Positions 1 to 12,015 of a stretch of 64,000 bases of DNA are shown here, one piece after another. The notes below the pieces were generated by a model that worked only from the letters and a program-made list of their open reading frames with translations, had not been told where the DNA came from and made no database searches. A program made the position numbers and the translations under genes. The stretch comes from Byssothecium circinans. Taxonomy: Eukaryota; Ascomycota; Dothideomycetes; Pleosporales; Massarinaceae. The stretch spans positions 228,138 through 292,137 of the forward strand of contig ML976991.1 in assembly GCA_010015675.1 (NCBI GenBank). The letters are read 5' to 3'. Within the stretch, counting starts at the first letter, position 1; every line of letters begins with the position of its first letter.

Positions 1-278
1 CACTTATACAAGTCGGCCTGTGACTGAGAACCTGAGTAGCTGATATGATGCACCTTTATGACGGCCGCACGTTCCTGCTTTCATTTTACGTAGTGATGAT
101 TTTGATGATGATTTTGATAAACGGTGGTGTTGATGTTTGTTTGATGGAGCTTCGGCAACGGCAGGTGGGAGGGGATTGCTAGAAGCTAGACTGTTCTTGC
201 TCTAGCACCGTCTTCTACCATCACCTGACTAGGTACGTAAACGGCAGGAAAACATTACGGCATCCCCAATTCCCACCC

Positions 279-1696
279 TCAAAACTCCAAAAGATTAATG
301 CCATACCCCACGCCCGCCTCATCCCCCACCCTACTCGTCTGAAAAGCCATAAACCTCCCATCCGGACTAACCACGGGATTCCCCGTCTTAAACGGCGGGA
401 ACCCTCCAAACCCCGTCAACCTCTCCTCTCATACACCACGCCCTCGCCACCCTCTCTCCCCCCCATATTCCCGCTCTCAACATCCAAGCTCATCTTCCAC
501 AGATCGATAATACGGCTCTCGCCCAACTGCTCCCTCGTGGACTTCACGAGCGTGGATTTCTCATCGGGGAAGATGCCCTCGACTTCGTTGTACTCGCCGT
601 CGACGCGGCGGAGCAGGGTGGAGGCGCCGGTGAGGAGGTTCAGGGAGTAGACGTCGGAGAGGGTGTAGGCGTAGGACGGGTGCAGGGTGTAGCAGCTGTA
701 CGTCAGGTATGGCGTATCGGCTTGGGAGAAGAAGAAGTCCTGGGGTTCTGCGCGGCCGTTGCAAGTTGTTATGTTTGACAGATTGAGGGATTGGTCTTGC
801 GGGGATGAGGAGGAGGAGGTGACGGTGGTGGTGGTGGTGGTGGTGTGGAGGACTTTTTTCTTGTTCTGGAGGGTTGGTCTTGGGGCTGTGGTTGTGTTTG
901 CGTTTGTGGAAGAGGAATCGGGGGGTAGATAGGCGATTTCAGCAGTGTAGATGATGGTGTCGTTCTCCGCAATCAGGTCCAGGTAGTTTCCGTGACTGTT
1001 CGCCCAGGCTATCGTCGTGGTGTTGGTCGCTGCGCTGCGTCCCAGTGCCGCGAGATGGCGACGCCTTCCCAGATCTTGTGGTCCAGCGGGATAGGTTTTC
1101 CTACTGCTGTTCCGCCTACGCCGCCGACTACGGGGTCCGGCGTGGAAGACACGGGGATGATCCACATTTCCTGCTCCGCTTCGCGTGCGTGCGGGAGGTC
1201 GGGGGAGAAAGGGTCGAGGGCTTTGGGGCCGATGAGGAAGAAGTCGCCGTTGGGGAGGTATTGCACGCGTAGGTAGCCCGGGTGAGGGGTCCGGGTTAGG
1301 AGGGTGGTTTTGTGGGTTGTGAGGGAGTGGGTGTAGGCGTCGCCTTAGGATTTTGCTGTGGAGGGGAGGGGAGTTAGGTGGGTTTTTGTGGTTGGGGTGG
1401 AATGGCGGGGGAGGGGGGCTGGGTTGGAGGTATAGAGAGATGGAGAGATGGTGGGATATGCATGCTCATGAGGTAAAGGACTTACACATGAAAACTATCG
1501 TATTCCCATCTGGAGAAAAGGAAGGACGCTCGCCGAAATAGGTCAGTGGTGTTATGGTAGGGGGAAGGTTGTCGTAGGGTGTCGGTGGTGGAGTCATGCC
1601 ATTTGGCTGTTGTGCACTGACGGCGGTGATGAGCAGTGCGAGAGATAGTGACGGTGCTACTGCCAGAGCACGCTGGAGAAAAGTGGTGACAAGCAT
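279..1696 (-). pseudogene. Secreted WD40-like beta-propeller protein, frame-broken twice
   Basis: The N-terminus (ATG at 1694-1696) is a signal peptide: a hydrophobic LSLALLITAVSA core followed by AQQ. A PD40-type propeller motif follows (GERPSFSPDGNTIVFM). An intron runs from GTAAGT near 1489 to a CTAAG acceptor near 1347, after which the text continues as CDAYTHSL. Conserved propeller blocks include QYLPNGDFFLIGPKAL, KIWEGVAISR, IAWANSHGNYLDLI, GEYNEVEGIFPDE and, at the end, NPVVSPDGRFMAFQ. These blocks lie in three different frames. Breaks occur near 1005-1040 and near 415-440, and both are consistent with loss of one base. A Thr run is coded by a GGT/GTG-rich repeat at about 807-846. The layout matches fungal TolB-like propeller proteins, whose function is unknown. 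It could be a decaying gene or an intact gene with two sequencing errors; I favour the former only slightly. Confidence 0.62.
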
Positions 1697-2724
1697 GGTA
1701 GGCTGACTGGGGGGATGTAAAATGGTTTAGGAGGGATGGTGCATGTGGTAGCGGGAGTGTTGGGGGTATGGATACTGGGGAGTAAGGTAGTGTGAGATTG
1801 GGACAAGTGGTTGGAGACTGAGTGGAGAGTGAGAACTGTGCTCTGAGACAGAGAGTAGAAAAAGCAGAATCAAACTTCAAACAATCAAGAAGAGCTGGTC
1901 CTGGTCCACGGCCAACGTCGAGGCTTTGTACTTCAGTTCTGTGCCATCCATTCCCCCCATTTCTTTCCCACTCCTCCTCCTCCTCCTTTTGCTCCGTTCT
2001 TGCATATACAGCACTGACGATCGCCGTTTTCCCTATTCCTAAGATGTTATGACGTACCAAAACCTTAAATCCGGCATCCCATCGTCGGAGAGAACTGCGA
2101 GGACGAGGAAACTCCCCCGAATGGCTCCAGAAAAAGGTATCCCTAGCTATCTACTTCCAGCCCAAGGAGGGGAGAGCAGAACATACCCTTCCAGAAGTGA
2201 CAGCAATTACTACAGTTACAATAACTACTGGTGGATGGATGCGTTTAGCCGTTAGCTATGCGGCGATCGACATGTAGAACTACCTCAGGCCCTGGTTTTT
2301 CTCCGCACACGGTGAGAGCGATATCCGAGCATTTGCCGGGTTGCGAAATGCGGGGAAACCTTGCTAGCAGGATACCAGTATTGGTATGTGGCCTTGATTT
2401 CAAAAAGAAAAAAAATGATGGAACTCGCTCTTCTCACCGGAGGAAAAGTGCGCATACAGGTCATTCGGTGGGATGTTGTCAGGGTTGTCAGGGTTGTCGA
2501 GTAACTGGGTTGACTCGGATCCAACTCTTAAACTGACCGACCTACGCTGTTGATATTATTGATGAGGTATAGAGGCAAGCATACCAGCCCAGCGATCTAA
2601 AGTCCCGTTCATTCATAGACATAAAAATTCCGTACCGGTCCTAAATGTCACAATCTATGCATGCTTTGATGCATTCATTACTAATGTCAGCCCTTCGTCC
2701 ATAATTATACACCCGTCAAAGCAA
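1697..2724. other. Intergenic region, no gene seen
   Basis: This stretch lies between the start of the propeller gene and the 3' end of CWH43. Open frames here have no recognisable domain or gene-like composition. It includes a short direct repeat, TGTCAGGGT twice, near 2477-2495. It presumably holds the propeller gene promoter, including a pyrimidine-rich stretch around 1950-1995. Confidence 0.5.
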
Positions 2725-5700
2725 TCAAGCATAATACCTCGGCGCATCAAAGACATGATACCGATGCCCTCTGACGCCTTCTCCATTAAACAGCACGGGG
2801 AATTTCAAGCCTTCGGGGACTTGATCTTCGGGTATAACATCATCCGTGCCTTCGGGTTGATCGACCACGAACTTCCCAACCTACCCCTCAGTGTTAGCAT
2901 ATCAATTTCTTCTCCACCATCGTGTCAAGCGGAAAGGAAGGAGAAAGAAGAGACTTACCTGCAACTCCGTATCCGTAATCGTCGACCGACTAACCCTTGC
3001 ATATCCCGACCTCTTCAACCCCTTGTACAAAATATATTCACACCATCGATCCCAATCACTCGGATCAATATCCTTCATTCCACTCATCTCCCCCACATAA
3101 GTGTTATAATTCCCCTCTTGCGGCTTCGTCACTAAATACGAAAGCAGAATCGCAGGCCGCGGTGTGGCTTTCATCCTCTCCGCCAGGTACAAACTCTGCA
3201 GTCGCCGATCCTCAGGGTCTTCGTCCTGGCCCGAATGGAATACGAAAATATCAATGAGCGTGCCGTACGCATCGATGGTGGCTTCGATGGCTGGTGCTAG
3301 CTCACCCACTGGACTTGGGAGGAGATGATGTGTGCTGTTGACGATGGGGAACTTGCTCAAGAGGGCAGAACCCCAGGTGTGTTTGTTCGGTCCGGGGCCG
3401 AAGTCGACGTACATGCCCAGGTCTTCAGCGAGGAATTGCGTGGTGTCGCGGTTCCCCATGATGATGCGCTGGAGGTCGGATTCGAGGAGGCCAATGACGT
3501 CAATTTCGAGCTCTTTAATCAAATCACGTATGCGGTATTCGGAAGACCACATGTCATTGTCTAGACTGAAATGAATGGTCCATATACCAGCGGTAAGAGA
3601 TTTGGTTTCGGGGTGGTATGGCGCGTAGTTATAAGAGGGAAAGCGGAGATACGCTATGACGATGGCGAGGATTTCGAGGAAGCCGAGCATGTAGAGATAG
3701 TAAGAGCGGGACTTTCCAACGGCTCGCTTGTCCTTTGGGGTGATGATTGGTTGGGTGGAGACACTAAAAACGCCGGCACCTATGCAGAGCATCATGGCAG
3801 TCATGACCCAGTCTGTATGCTCGCGCATCAGTGGACCACCGGGAACAAAAGCGTAGGCTACGACCCAGACATGGGCTAGAACGAGGATGTTATAGATCAG
3901 AAATCCGAGACCAAACGTTCGGGCAGGCGCGTGTCGAGCAGCATAGCTGAGGAGGACGGGCGCGATCGACATGGTGTAGATGGTCAAAGCGAGAGCACCG
4001 TAGTAGCCCTTCCAATGACTGGATGTCGTGAGAATGGCGGCACCAATCGATCCGACACCATAGCAGGCCCAAGAACGGGCGAGAGTAGGATTGAAGAGGC
4101 CCATACATAGGCCGAAGCCCATGGCTAGGAGTGTCCAAGCACCGTGAGGAACGGCAATAGGGCCGCGAACGGGATAACCTTCCCATACCCAAAGGATCAT
4201 GGTGCTGGAGTCTGAGAGAAGAGAGTGCATAGCGAAGAAGAGGCCACCAAGCCCAAAACTGGTGAGCACCGAAGAGCCTTTCGTGGGGCCAGGCGCTGGC
4301 AGGTCAGCTCCAGAGCTCGCAGTTGAGCTTGTCGACCTCAGTATCGCGATCACAGCCAGACTGATACCCATCTTATTCCAGCCGCCATTCGGACCATGCA
4401 CAATAGGCCAGATGGGGTTGTTCGTATAGTTTGCGAATTTGGCGATGCTGGATGCCATCAATCCGAGAGCGAACGCAGAGATGCGAGCCTCGAGCCGGGG
4501 AGGCCGCGATCTTTCTGCGTAGAACGTGGCCGTCCATGACAGGCATGACATGGAAACACCAAAGCCAACAGCGAAGAGACGGTTCGCAGGGTTCGTGATG
4601 AGGTAGGAAAGGAGGCCGGATAGCGATAGCAGATGATAGATCCGGATGTTGCGAACGATGAAGGAGCGGAGCGGCTTGATGCCTAGGATGAATGGCGAGA
4701 CTGAGGTCATGACCAAAACTTCGTAGCCCGAAATTCCCATGTGCCAGAGAGGGAAGTCTAGGCTGTTAGCTAGGCTATGCTTGTGGAAGCTTGCACCTAC
4801 ACCAAACGCAAACACCCAGGGAGGTCAGTATAGACCAAAAGACGAACTATTCGGTATTAGCAGCTATCAAAAAGACCCAAGTAAGTACACACCCCATTGT
4901 AGACGTCAGCAGCAGCATCAAGAAGTTCATCCATTGAAAAGCCAGGCGAAAGGACGGCAAAGACCTCCTTGTCTTTCCTACGCAGCGTCAGACTTCAGAT
5001 AACCGTCGGGTCAATGTAGAGACGTACTCTTCGGCGAGCATGGCGTCGGACACGGTTTGGTGGCCAAGACTGCAAGGTCAAGGTGAGTCACGAAGCTTCT
5101 CAGAAAACATTGCATTGAGGGGACTGAAAGCACCTATTTACTGTGGAAGCCGACGCACATACCCACAACTTATGCCACTAGTATCCCGAATAGTAATCTC
5201 AAGGTTTTGGAATTCGCAGACTGTCACTGCATCGAAAGCAACATCGAGGAGAACGAGCATCCATTCGAAGAAGGCGTAGGTGGTGTAAGCTGTATAATGC
5301 ATGTTAGCAAGCTCCTGCAAAATGGTGAAAACATCTGGACATACCTCCAGCTACACGATGCACCTTGTGCTGGATAAAGAAATAGATGAGAGGTAAGATC
5401 ATGGTGTAGAAAGCGCCTGAAAAGAACTTGCGGTACTTCAGGGCCACTGGATTCGTCGGACTGAGGGCAATGCAACCAAAGGTCCACGGTATGGTAGCCA
5501 CCAAATACGAGATCATGAAAATGTCGTGCCAGTCATGATCATCGGTCGACGTGATGTAGGTCCATCCACCGCAAGTCAACGATCGAAAGATGCCGATGCC
5601 GGCAACGAACTTGGGGAGCGCCGAGTTTCGTCGTCGCGTGAGGGCATACCAGAGGCCGACCAGTATAAACCGTGGACCTGTTTCTTATCAATATGATTCC

Positions 5701-6109
5701 TCGTCCTCTTTAGAGCTCCATACCTGACGTCAATGCGATAAAGAGCTGGAACACGGATCGCTCAGGGTATCTATCACCAATTGTCGCGGAAACAGACGGA
5801 AACCATTCCTGCGGATATCCCTATGCGCTTGTTGGTATCTTTGCACAGCTCTTTCACGCATCCTTACTAACGTAGAATTCGTTCTGTACGATCTTGTGGT
5901 AGTGGAGTTGTCTGACGGGAATTAGGCGTGCGCATCGTATGATCAAGTTTGGCGAGGGCGTACAGTCCAACGACGAGGGCTCCGACGAAAGCACCTGTTC
6001 ATCAGTCAGACGTCATTCCATGAAGTGTGTGGGAACGAACGCGGTCACCCACAATATGCCAGCACCGTATGCGCCCATGAAATCCATTTGCCATTGACCT
6101 ACTGCCCAT
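2725..6109 (-). CDS. CWH43: CWH43-type GPI-anchor ceramide remodelase
   Basis: Cwh43 exchanges the lipid of GPI anchors for ceramide in the ER. The N-terminal Frag1/DRAM/Sfk1-like half is visible across small exons: [55 protein letters not shown] and [10 protein letters not shown]. The C-terminal half carries further membrane segments, then an endonuclease/phosphatase-like domain ([22 protein letters not shown]), ending [14 protein letters not shown] place ten introns, nine of them in the first third. Donors include GTGACC, GTACGC, GTTAGT, GTATGG, GTATGT, GTACGT, GTGTGT, GTAGGT (near 4808) and GTAAGT (near 2957). The acceptor for the last is near 2890, with a TGCTAACA branch. The start at 6109 was chosen because it reads [19 protein letters not shown] through the first splice. 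Exon 1 is the least certain part. UTP6 diverges upstream. Confidence 0.9.
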
Positions 6110-6750
6110 GAGTCTCGTCCACATTCACACTGGGAGATTTGCACAGGGATGCGCACCGTCGCTACGACGTCGGCGTCTTTGTCTTTATAGCTCGACACCA
6201 TGCTGAAGGGAGAGGAGGAAAGCAACGAAATCACGCAAAGTCTGGCGGGCAGCGAGAGGATGAAGAGGAAAGAGGAGAGACACGGATAAAAGAGCGACAC
6301 GAAATGACAAGAAGCAAGGGCTCTTGTTTACATGACGTTTGGCAGAGTTCCGGTCGGGCCAAACCAGCTGTTGGCCTACCGGATGCCGTGCCCCGCTCGC
6401 ACCTGCTGGTCCGTGGTCCGTGTTTGGCGTTACTGTTTGCCAACGGTTCCAAGTTCAACTTCCAAGGCTGTTTCTTGAGTCCAAGGACTACTTTCGTATG
6501 GCCAAGCGCGCCGTGGCTGGTCGCCAAACATGTAGCAAGTAATGGCTTTTTATAGTGTGGAACATCGCAATTCAAGTGGCTCCAGAGCATTTATTGCTCC
6601 ATGCTTCGAGGTCCTAGGTTCCGACTGCCGAGGTGCTTGGCCGAATAGAGCCTAGCGCCAAAATAATATCAGAGGTTTCTCAAGGACTCAACTTTTCACC
6701 ATCAACGACACGTCCTGTAGCTCCACCACACAGCACCACACAACACCACC
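6110..6750. promoter_or_regulatory. Divergent intergenic promoter, CWH43 / UTP6
   Basis: About 640 bp separate the two divergent starts. No gene-like open frame is seen. The UTP6 ATG is preceded by a CACCACAC-rich leader at 6722-6750. No specific regulator site is assigned. Confidence 0.5.
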
Positions 6751-8082
6751 ATGGCGGGGCCCAGCGACAAGGCGCGCTTCTATCTCGAACACTCCGCTGC
6801 AGAGCTCAACGAGCTCGAGCGCAAGCAGATATTCACGCGTGAAGAAATCTCCTCCATCGCCAAAAAGCGCTCCGACTTCGAACACATCCTCAACGCGCGC
6901 GGCTCGAAACCCTCCGACTATATGCGATATGTCGAGTTTGAGCAGAACGTGGACGCTCTGCGAAGGAAGCGCATCAAGAGAATGGGCGTGCGGTATAAAG
7001 GAAGCGGGCAACGATCGATATACGCCATATTCAACCGTGGCACCAGAAAATTTTCGGGAGACTTGGCGCTGTGGATGCAGTACATCGACTTCGCGCGGAG
7101 AGACAAGGCGTACAAGAGGCTCAACGAGATCTTCACTTCGGTCGTGCGATTGCATCCCACGAAGCCCGAGCTCTGGATCTACGCGGCGAACTACTTCATG
7201 GACACGCAGGCGGACATTACAGATGCGCGAAGCTACATGCAGCGCGGGCTGAGATTCTGCAAGAATTCGGAACTGCTGTGGCTGGAGTATGCGAAGCTGG
7301 AGACGATATACATTGGGAAGATAGCCGGGCGGGCGAAGATTCTTGGGTTAGATGTTGATCGCACAAAGAAGGACAGGGTGGAGGATGAGAACATGATAGC
7401 ATTGCCAGCTATAACAGCCGAAGATGTGAATCCTAGCCTAGGGAAGGAGGATGGAGTAGACGAGAGTGCATTGCAAAATCTTGCTTCCGCCCCGGTACTA
7501 ACCGGCGCTATCCCAATGGCAATCTTCGATTCGGCCATGTTGCAATTCAAGCACAACCCCGCGCTTGCGGAGGACTTCTTCAAAATGTTCGCCGAATTCG
7601 ACCAACTACCATGCATCAAGCGTATCCTAGAGCATGTGCTGGCACATCTCGAGCAACATGCCTCCCAAGCCGTCGAGACGATTGCCTGCCGATTTCGTCT
7701 GCGACTCTTCGGCCTCCATCCTGCGTCGGCGGAATTCCCATCCGCCTTTGCCGAAGCTCTGCAACTCCTCGGCTCTGCGATTGGGTTGCACAAAGCCCAT
7801 ATCTCCGAAGTCGCTGTTCGGCAAATTCTGTCGTTGCTACTTATCGATGAGGCGGGAGAAATTGAGCCATCGGTCCGTAAAGTCTTATCGTCCAGACTAC
7901 GGTTCTACTCACGCGCTTTGGGGGAAGCCGGAGCCGGGGACGGGGATGCCATCGTCAAGCTCGTCCAATCGCTTCGTGATGAGGGGAAGAAGAGGGACGC
8001 GGAATTCTTGCTTCGGACGAGTATGAAGCAGTGGGGAGCAAATGAGCATCTCCAACAATTACATGCAGCTTTGGACACTTGA
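6751..8082 (+). CDS. UTP6: U3 snoRNA-associated protein 6 (small-subunit processome)
   Basis: Utp6 is a component of the UTP-B subcomplex of the nucleolar small-subunit processome, which processes pre-18S rRNA. The single-exon product of 443 residues opens with the family signature: DKARFYLEHSAAELNELERK, then KKRSDFEHILNARGSKPSDY. HAT-type helical repeats follow (LWMQYIDFARRDKAYKRL, PELWIYAANYFM, ELLWLEYAKLE). The C-terminal half is less conserved and helical, ending QLHAALDT. The ATG has a good context (CACCATGGC). It diverges from CWH43. A second processome gene, UTP22, lies 23 kb downstream. Confidence 0.93.
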   Translation: MAGPSDKARFYLEHSAAELNELERKQIFTREEISSIAKKRSDFEHILNARGSKPSDYMRYVEFEQNVDALRRKRIKRMGVRYKGSGQRSIYAIFNRGTRKFSGDLALWMQYIDFARRDKAYKRLNEIFTSVVRLHPTKPELWIYAANYFMDTQADITDARSYMQRGLRFCKNSELLWLEYAKLETIYIGKIAGRAKILGLDVDRTKKDRVEDENMIALPAITAEDVNPSLGKEDGVDESALQNLASAPVLTGAIPMAIFDSAMLQFKHNPALAEDFFKMFAEFDQLPCIKRILEHVLAHLEQHASQAVETIACRFRLRLFGLHPASAEFPSAFAEALQLLGSAIGLHKAHISEVAVRQILSLLLIDEAGEIEPSVRKVLSSRLRFYSRALGEAGAGDGDAIVKLVQSLRDEGKKRDAEFLLRTSMKQWGANEHLQQLHAALDT

Positions 8083-8339
8083 GCTACAGTACTAGAGCAG
8101 AAGTTTGGGAACCTGTTTGCCTCAAACATTGCGGGAAGCGTGCCCATACGTTTGACACATGTACTGGCTCCTGCGTCCACACCGATGAATCCATCATGTG
8201 CTCAGGTGACGGCAAATGACGGCTGTCCAACCCATCAACCAGTCGTGAGCTCACAAAGTGTGAGGCGACGGCGATGATAGCATTTACGTATCGCGGGGTC
8301 TAATTGCAGACACAAGCTTGGCCCCCTGCGTCTCAATCA

Positions 8340-9009
8340 TCACCCCGGCCTCTCCTCGAGCTCTTCTTTGCGCTGTGCTGTTTCTTGCCCTTGAGTCGGC
8401 GCTCGTTATCGGATTTTTGGCTGCCAGCTGTTAGCAGTGACTCGCGGTTGTGCACGTGAACCTACAGATCCTTTACGCGCTGGGCCTGCTCAGCTGATGT
8501 CTCGCCTGGTATAGCGTTACGGCCCGCTTCCACGATAGCCTCATACAGCCTCCTGTAGCAGTTGTGGGCATTGTCGTTCTGCTTGCGGCTGTCGTCGGCC
8601 TGGATAATCATGGCACTAGACCTCTCAGCGACGTAGCGAGAGGCCCGAATGTCGCTGTGCAGAGCTCTGGGGACATGTTGTAGCAGTGCATCGAGGGGCA
8701 CTTTCAAGGTAGCTTTAGAATTGACTCTTGCACATTACACATCTTAGCGCTCGTACAAGCTCTGACTAGCGCGCATGCATACTTGTTGACATTCTGGCCG
8801 CCGGGCCCTGACGACCGACTGAATGACAATTCGCCAACGTTCTTGGGAATTGTGTCTGCGTGCAGCTGGTCGAGCCACGTCCGCGCCGCTTGGACATCCT
8901 CCTCGCTCGTATCTGGCCAAGTGCCCCGGCGTGCGGCGTAGAAGCGGAGCAACACTGCTGCAGGCGGTTTTCGTGTGGTAACAATAATGCGGAGTGGGTG
9001 ACGCAGCAT
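8340..9009 (-). CDS. ICT1/Pth4-type mitochondrial peptidyl-tRNA hydrolase (RF-1 domain)
   Basis: This codon-independent release factor hydrolyses peptidyl-tRNA on stalled mitochondrial ribosomes. In many species it is also a large-subunit ribosomal protein. The GGQ catalytic motif is visible in FSRSSGPGGQNVNK. The N-terminus (MLRHPLRIIVTTRKPPAAVL) looks like a mitochondrial presequence. I read three exons. The first intron (GTATGC to CAAG) joins NVNK to VNSKATLKVPLDALL. The second (GTAGGT to GGCAG, with a GCTAACA branch) joins VKDL to QKSDNERRLKGKK. The product ends in a basic tail, KKQHSAKKSSRRGRG, typical of the family, where it anchors in the mRNA channel. It diverges from the Nab3-like gene. 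Confidence 0.9.
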
Positions 9010-9648
9010 GATGGATGGATGATGAAAGCATAAGGCTGCGACTGGCCGCTCGGAGGGAGGAATCGCTTAGTCATGGACTTGGGGTCGATGGCGGGACCGA
9101 GTACGGAGTACTGCTCTCGCAAAGCTCAACGATCTTCTCACCATCACCATCACCTCACCCAACAACCCACTGCGACCATTTCCCATTTCCCAGTCACCTC
9201 ACGCGGACATTTTGCGTTTATCACGCCTGCCACCAGTTGACTGCACATACCTGGAGCCGCATCTCAGTCCGCTTCACTGGCCTCATCCAGCCGCGCGCAA
9301 ATCCTGTCTGCCTGTCTGCTGTAGCTTGTGTCTTCCAAAACCCAGCACCAGTACGATCGTACGTTAAGCTCACTGTCGAGAATTGTTTTCGCAGCTTAGG
9401 CGCCTTCACTGTGCCGATTGTTTTCTCATACGATAGTCCAGCCCAGCCTGACCGATTGCGACTGATCTCTTTGCATACAGTACAGACAGACCCCGCCTTC
9501 TTCCTCCGTCGCGTAACCTCCCACCCCTCCCATTCCATCACGTCTATCACGTCTATCACGTTGCTCCGCCCACGCTGTGTACATGTCTGAAATTTGACCG
9601 TCCTGCTGAGGGCTCTTGTAACTGCGCTCTGCGCCGTCCCTCGCCTAT
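9010..9648. promoter_or_regulatory. Divergent intergenic region, ICT1-like / Nab3-like
   Basis: About 640 bp separate the divergent starts. The strand facing the Nab3-like gene is pyrimidine-rich (CATCACCATCACC, CTTCTTCCTCC), typical of fungal 5' leaders. It also carries a short CACGTCTAT direct repeat near 9538-9556. No gene is seen. Confidence 0.45.
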
Positions 9649-12015
9649 ATGCGATTCAGCCCACCCGAACACCCAGAGTATACTCGGACTGCCACGCTTA
9701 CTCCCGAATCGCCGAAGCCACTACACCATCCCTCGCCATCGAATATCCCTATTCTTGAACAGCAGATGGACCCCATGCTGGGTGAGCCTGCCATCAGTAT
9801 CGGAACTCCCGCCTCATACCAGTCGCACCCGCAGCCGCCGAGCGCAAACTCTGTCAAGTACTATGCCGACCAGCCGCCCGCACAGAACGTCGAGAATGCA
9901 GCGGTCGGCACAGTAGGCATGCAGTCTGCTGCGTACGCGCAGTCGGCGGCCTACAACGGGGCCATGGGCGTGCAGGCACAGGGAACCGGAACACAAATGC
10001 AAAATTACTCTGCCCAACAGACATCAAACTCATACAGTGACTATGCCTCTCAAGCACAGGCTGCCCAGGGCAATCCGTCCCAGCCTCCACCCCCATCCAA
10101 TGCCGCCAGCGTCGATGTCCAAGCGCTGCTCGATCAATTGTCTACACCTGCAAACAGCGGGCACTCTAGCCAATATGCCGCCCCTCCAATGTCTCATCCG
10201 CCTGCACAGTCCCATGGCAACAGCTCCACTACCTCGCTGCCGACCGCACCTAGTCTGCCCCCGCGACCCCCACCGCAAGAAAAGAGTGCAACGAATCCCA
10301 ACTACAACCCGAATGATGACATAAGATCTTATCACCCGCACAATAGCCATCGTGGCTCCATCCAGCTGCCAGGCGTAAACACTCGGGGAGGAGACCAGCA
10401 GGGGCGGTCCAATTTGAGCCCCAATACACAGGGATATGGTCAGCGCCAGATGGGTGATCGCCCTCGAAGTGAAGAACTGAACGATGATGATGAGGATCAG
10501 CGTTGGCCGCCAGAGATAAACAGGAAATATGAGGAATTTCTCAATGAGGAGAGGAAGTTTGTCACGGAAGGGCAATGGGAGAAGTTTCCGTATGGGTCTC
10601 GGCTGTTCATTGGTAAGTATAACGCTCATGACAAGGCTTGACATGTACTGACTGAACAGGAAACCTCCCCACCGAGAAAGTCACAAAGCGTGACATCTTC
10701 CATCGCTTTCACCGCCATGGTAAGCTTGCGCAGATATCCATAAAGCAAGCCTACGGGTTCGTGCAATTCCTCGAAGTCGACGCGTGCCATAAAGCCATCA
10801 CTATAGAACAGGGGCAAACGGTGCGTGGCAGGAAGATGCGTAAGTCACAGATACAGCATCCGCCACAAGCAGCTAACAGAATTAGACTTGGAAGTGTCCA
10901 AGCCGCAACGCAACACGAAAAAGCCTGAGCTTGATAGAAATACCGGCCCCCGTCGGCGTTCGCGCTCTCCAGATTACAACCGTGGGGGACCAGGTCCATA
11001 TGGAAGGAATCAAAACCCTCTATCTCCTCGAGATCGAGACAATCGACGGTTTCGAGACGACTTTCGGCGATCACCTTCACCACGTAGGGGTAGCTATCGT
11101 GGACGGGACAAGAGTCGCGAGCGCTATGATGACCGGAGGCGAAGCAGAAGTCGGTCGAGGTCGCGGCGGCGATATCGAAGTCCATCACCTCGTAGGGGTC
11201 GTTCGGACGACCTTCCCCTTCCGTTCCGCGCTCCAAACGAGATTCCAGATGTTCAGGTTCTTGTGCTCAACGAAGGTTTATCGAGTCATTTCATCGGATG
11301 GGTTGAGGACACCTTCCGACGCGCCGGCCTTCGCATCGATGTTCTCATCATGAGTCCACGTCTTGATGAGACGGCTGTTGTCCAGAGACAGATTGTCGAG
11401 GGCGTGTTGGCTGTCGTGCGCTTGACCACTGCAACACTTGCTAAGAGCAAGATTGACATACAGATCTTCAACCGAAAAGGTGGTGCGAACAACGTCGTCT
11501 TCAACAACTATGTCGACCTGGATCCAAATACTGCCGCCGCACTTGTGATTGCTGCGAAGCAGGAAGCCAACCAGCCTGTGCAGCCACCTCTGTCGAATCC
11601 ATACACTCAAGGGTATGTGGCTCCGCACCCGCCAACATTCATGCCTCCTGCACCCGGGAATGCGACGAACCCACCGAATCTGTCCAATATCATCACGTCG
11701 CTGGACCCGAATAGTCTCTCGCAGCTGCTTGGAGCCATGTCTGGCAACAATGCAGCGCAAGTCCAGCAGCCTCCCGCTGGATTGGCACCAGACCTTGCAC
11801 GTCTTCTCGGCCAAGTGTCAACAACCGCCGTTGCCACGCCCTACAGTGCGCCCGCAATGCCTCTGCAGCAGTTTACCAATCCATACCAGAACCCATTTGG
11901 TGGACAACAACCTCCGCAACCGCCAGCAGGTCGTAACGTTGGGAACCCGCAGCAGCAGCCTGGTCAACCCGACATGAATGAGATCATGGCTCAGTTGGCG
12001 AGATACCAACGATGA
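9649..12015 (+). CDS. Nab3-like RNA-binding protein (RRM) with RS-rich segment
   Basis: In yeast, Nab3 acts with Nrd1 and Sen1 in termination of non-coding transcripts. The order is: a Gln/Pro/Ser-rich N-terminus of about 300 residues, an acidic patch (SEELNDDDEDQRWPPE), and an RRM starting SRLFIGNLPTEKVTKRDIF with RNP-like KQAYGFVQFLEV. An Arg/Ser-rich stretch follows (RRRSRSRSRSRRRYRSPSP). Next is a globular anticodon-binding-like part (VQVLVLNEGLSSHFIGWVED, RAGLRIDVLIMSPRLDE). A Pro/Gln-rich tail ends with NEIMAQLARYQR. Two introns are placed. One splits the RRM (GTAAGT at 10614 to CAG near 10660). The other follows RGRKM (GTAAGT near 10839 to TTAG near 10885, with a GCTAACA branch). The start at 9649 is the first in-frame ATG; a later ATG at 9766 (MDPMLG) is possible. 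Confidence 0.85.

Noticed and set aside
1005..1040. Programmed -1 frameshifting in the propeller gene
   Set aside because: The direction fits, but neither break has an X-XXY-YYZ slippery site or a clear downstream structure.
1482..2060. 192-residue minus-strand open frame over the start of the propeller gene
   Set aside because: It overlaps the signal-peptide exon in another frame and runs into its promoter; no domain and odd composition.
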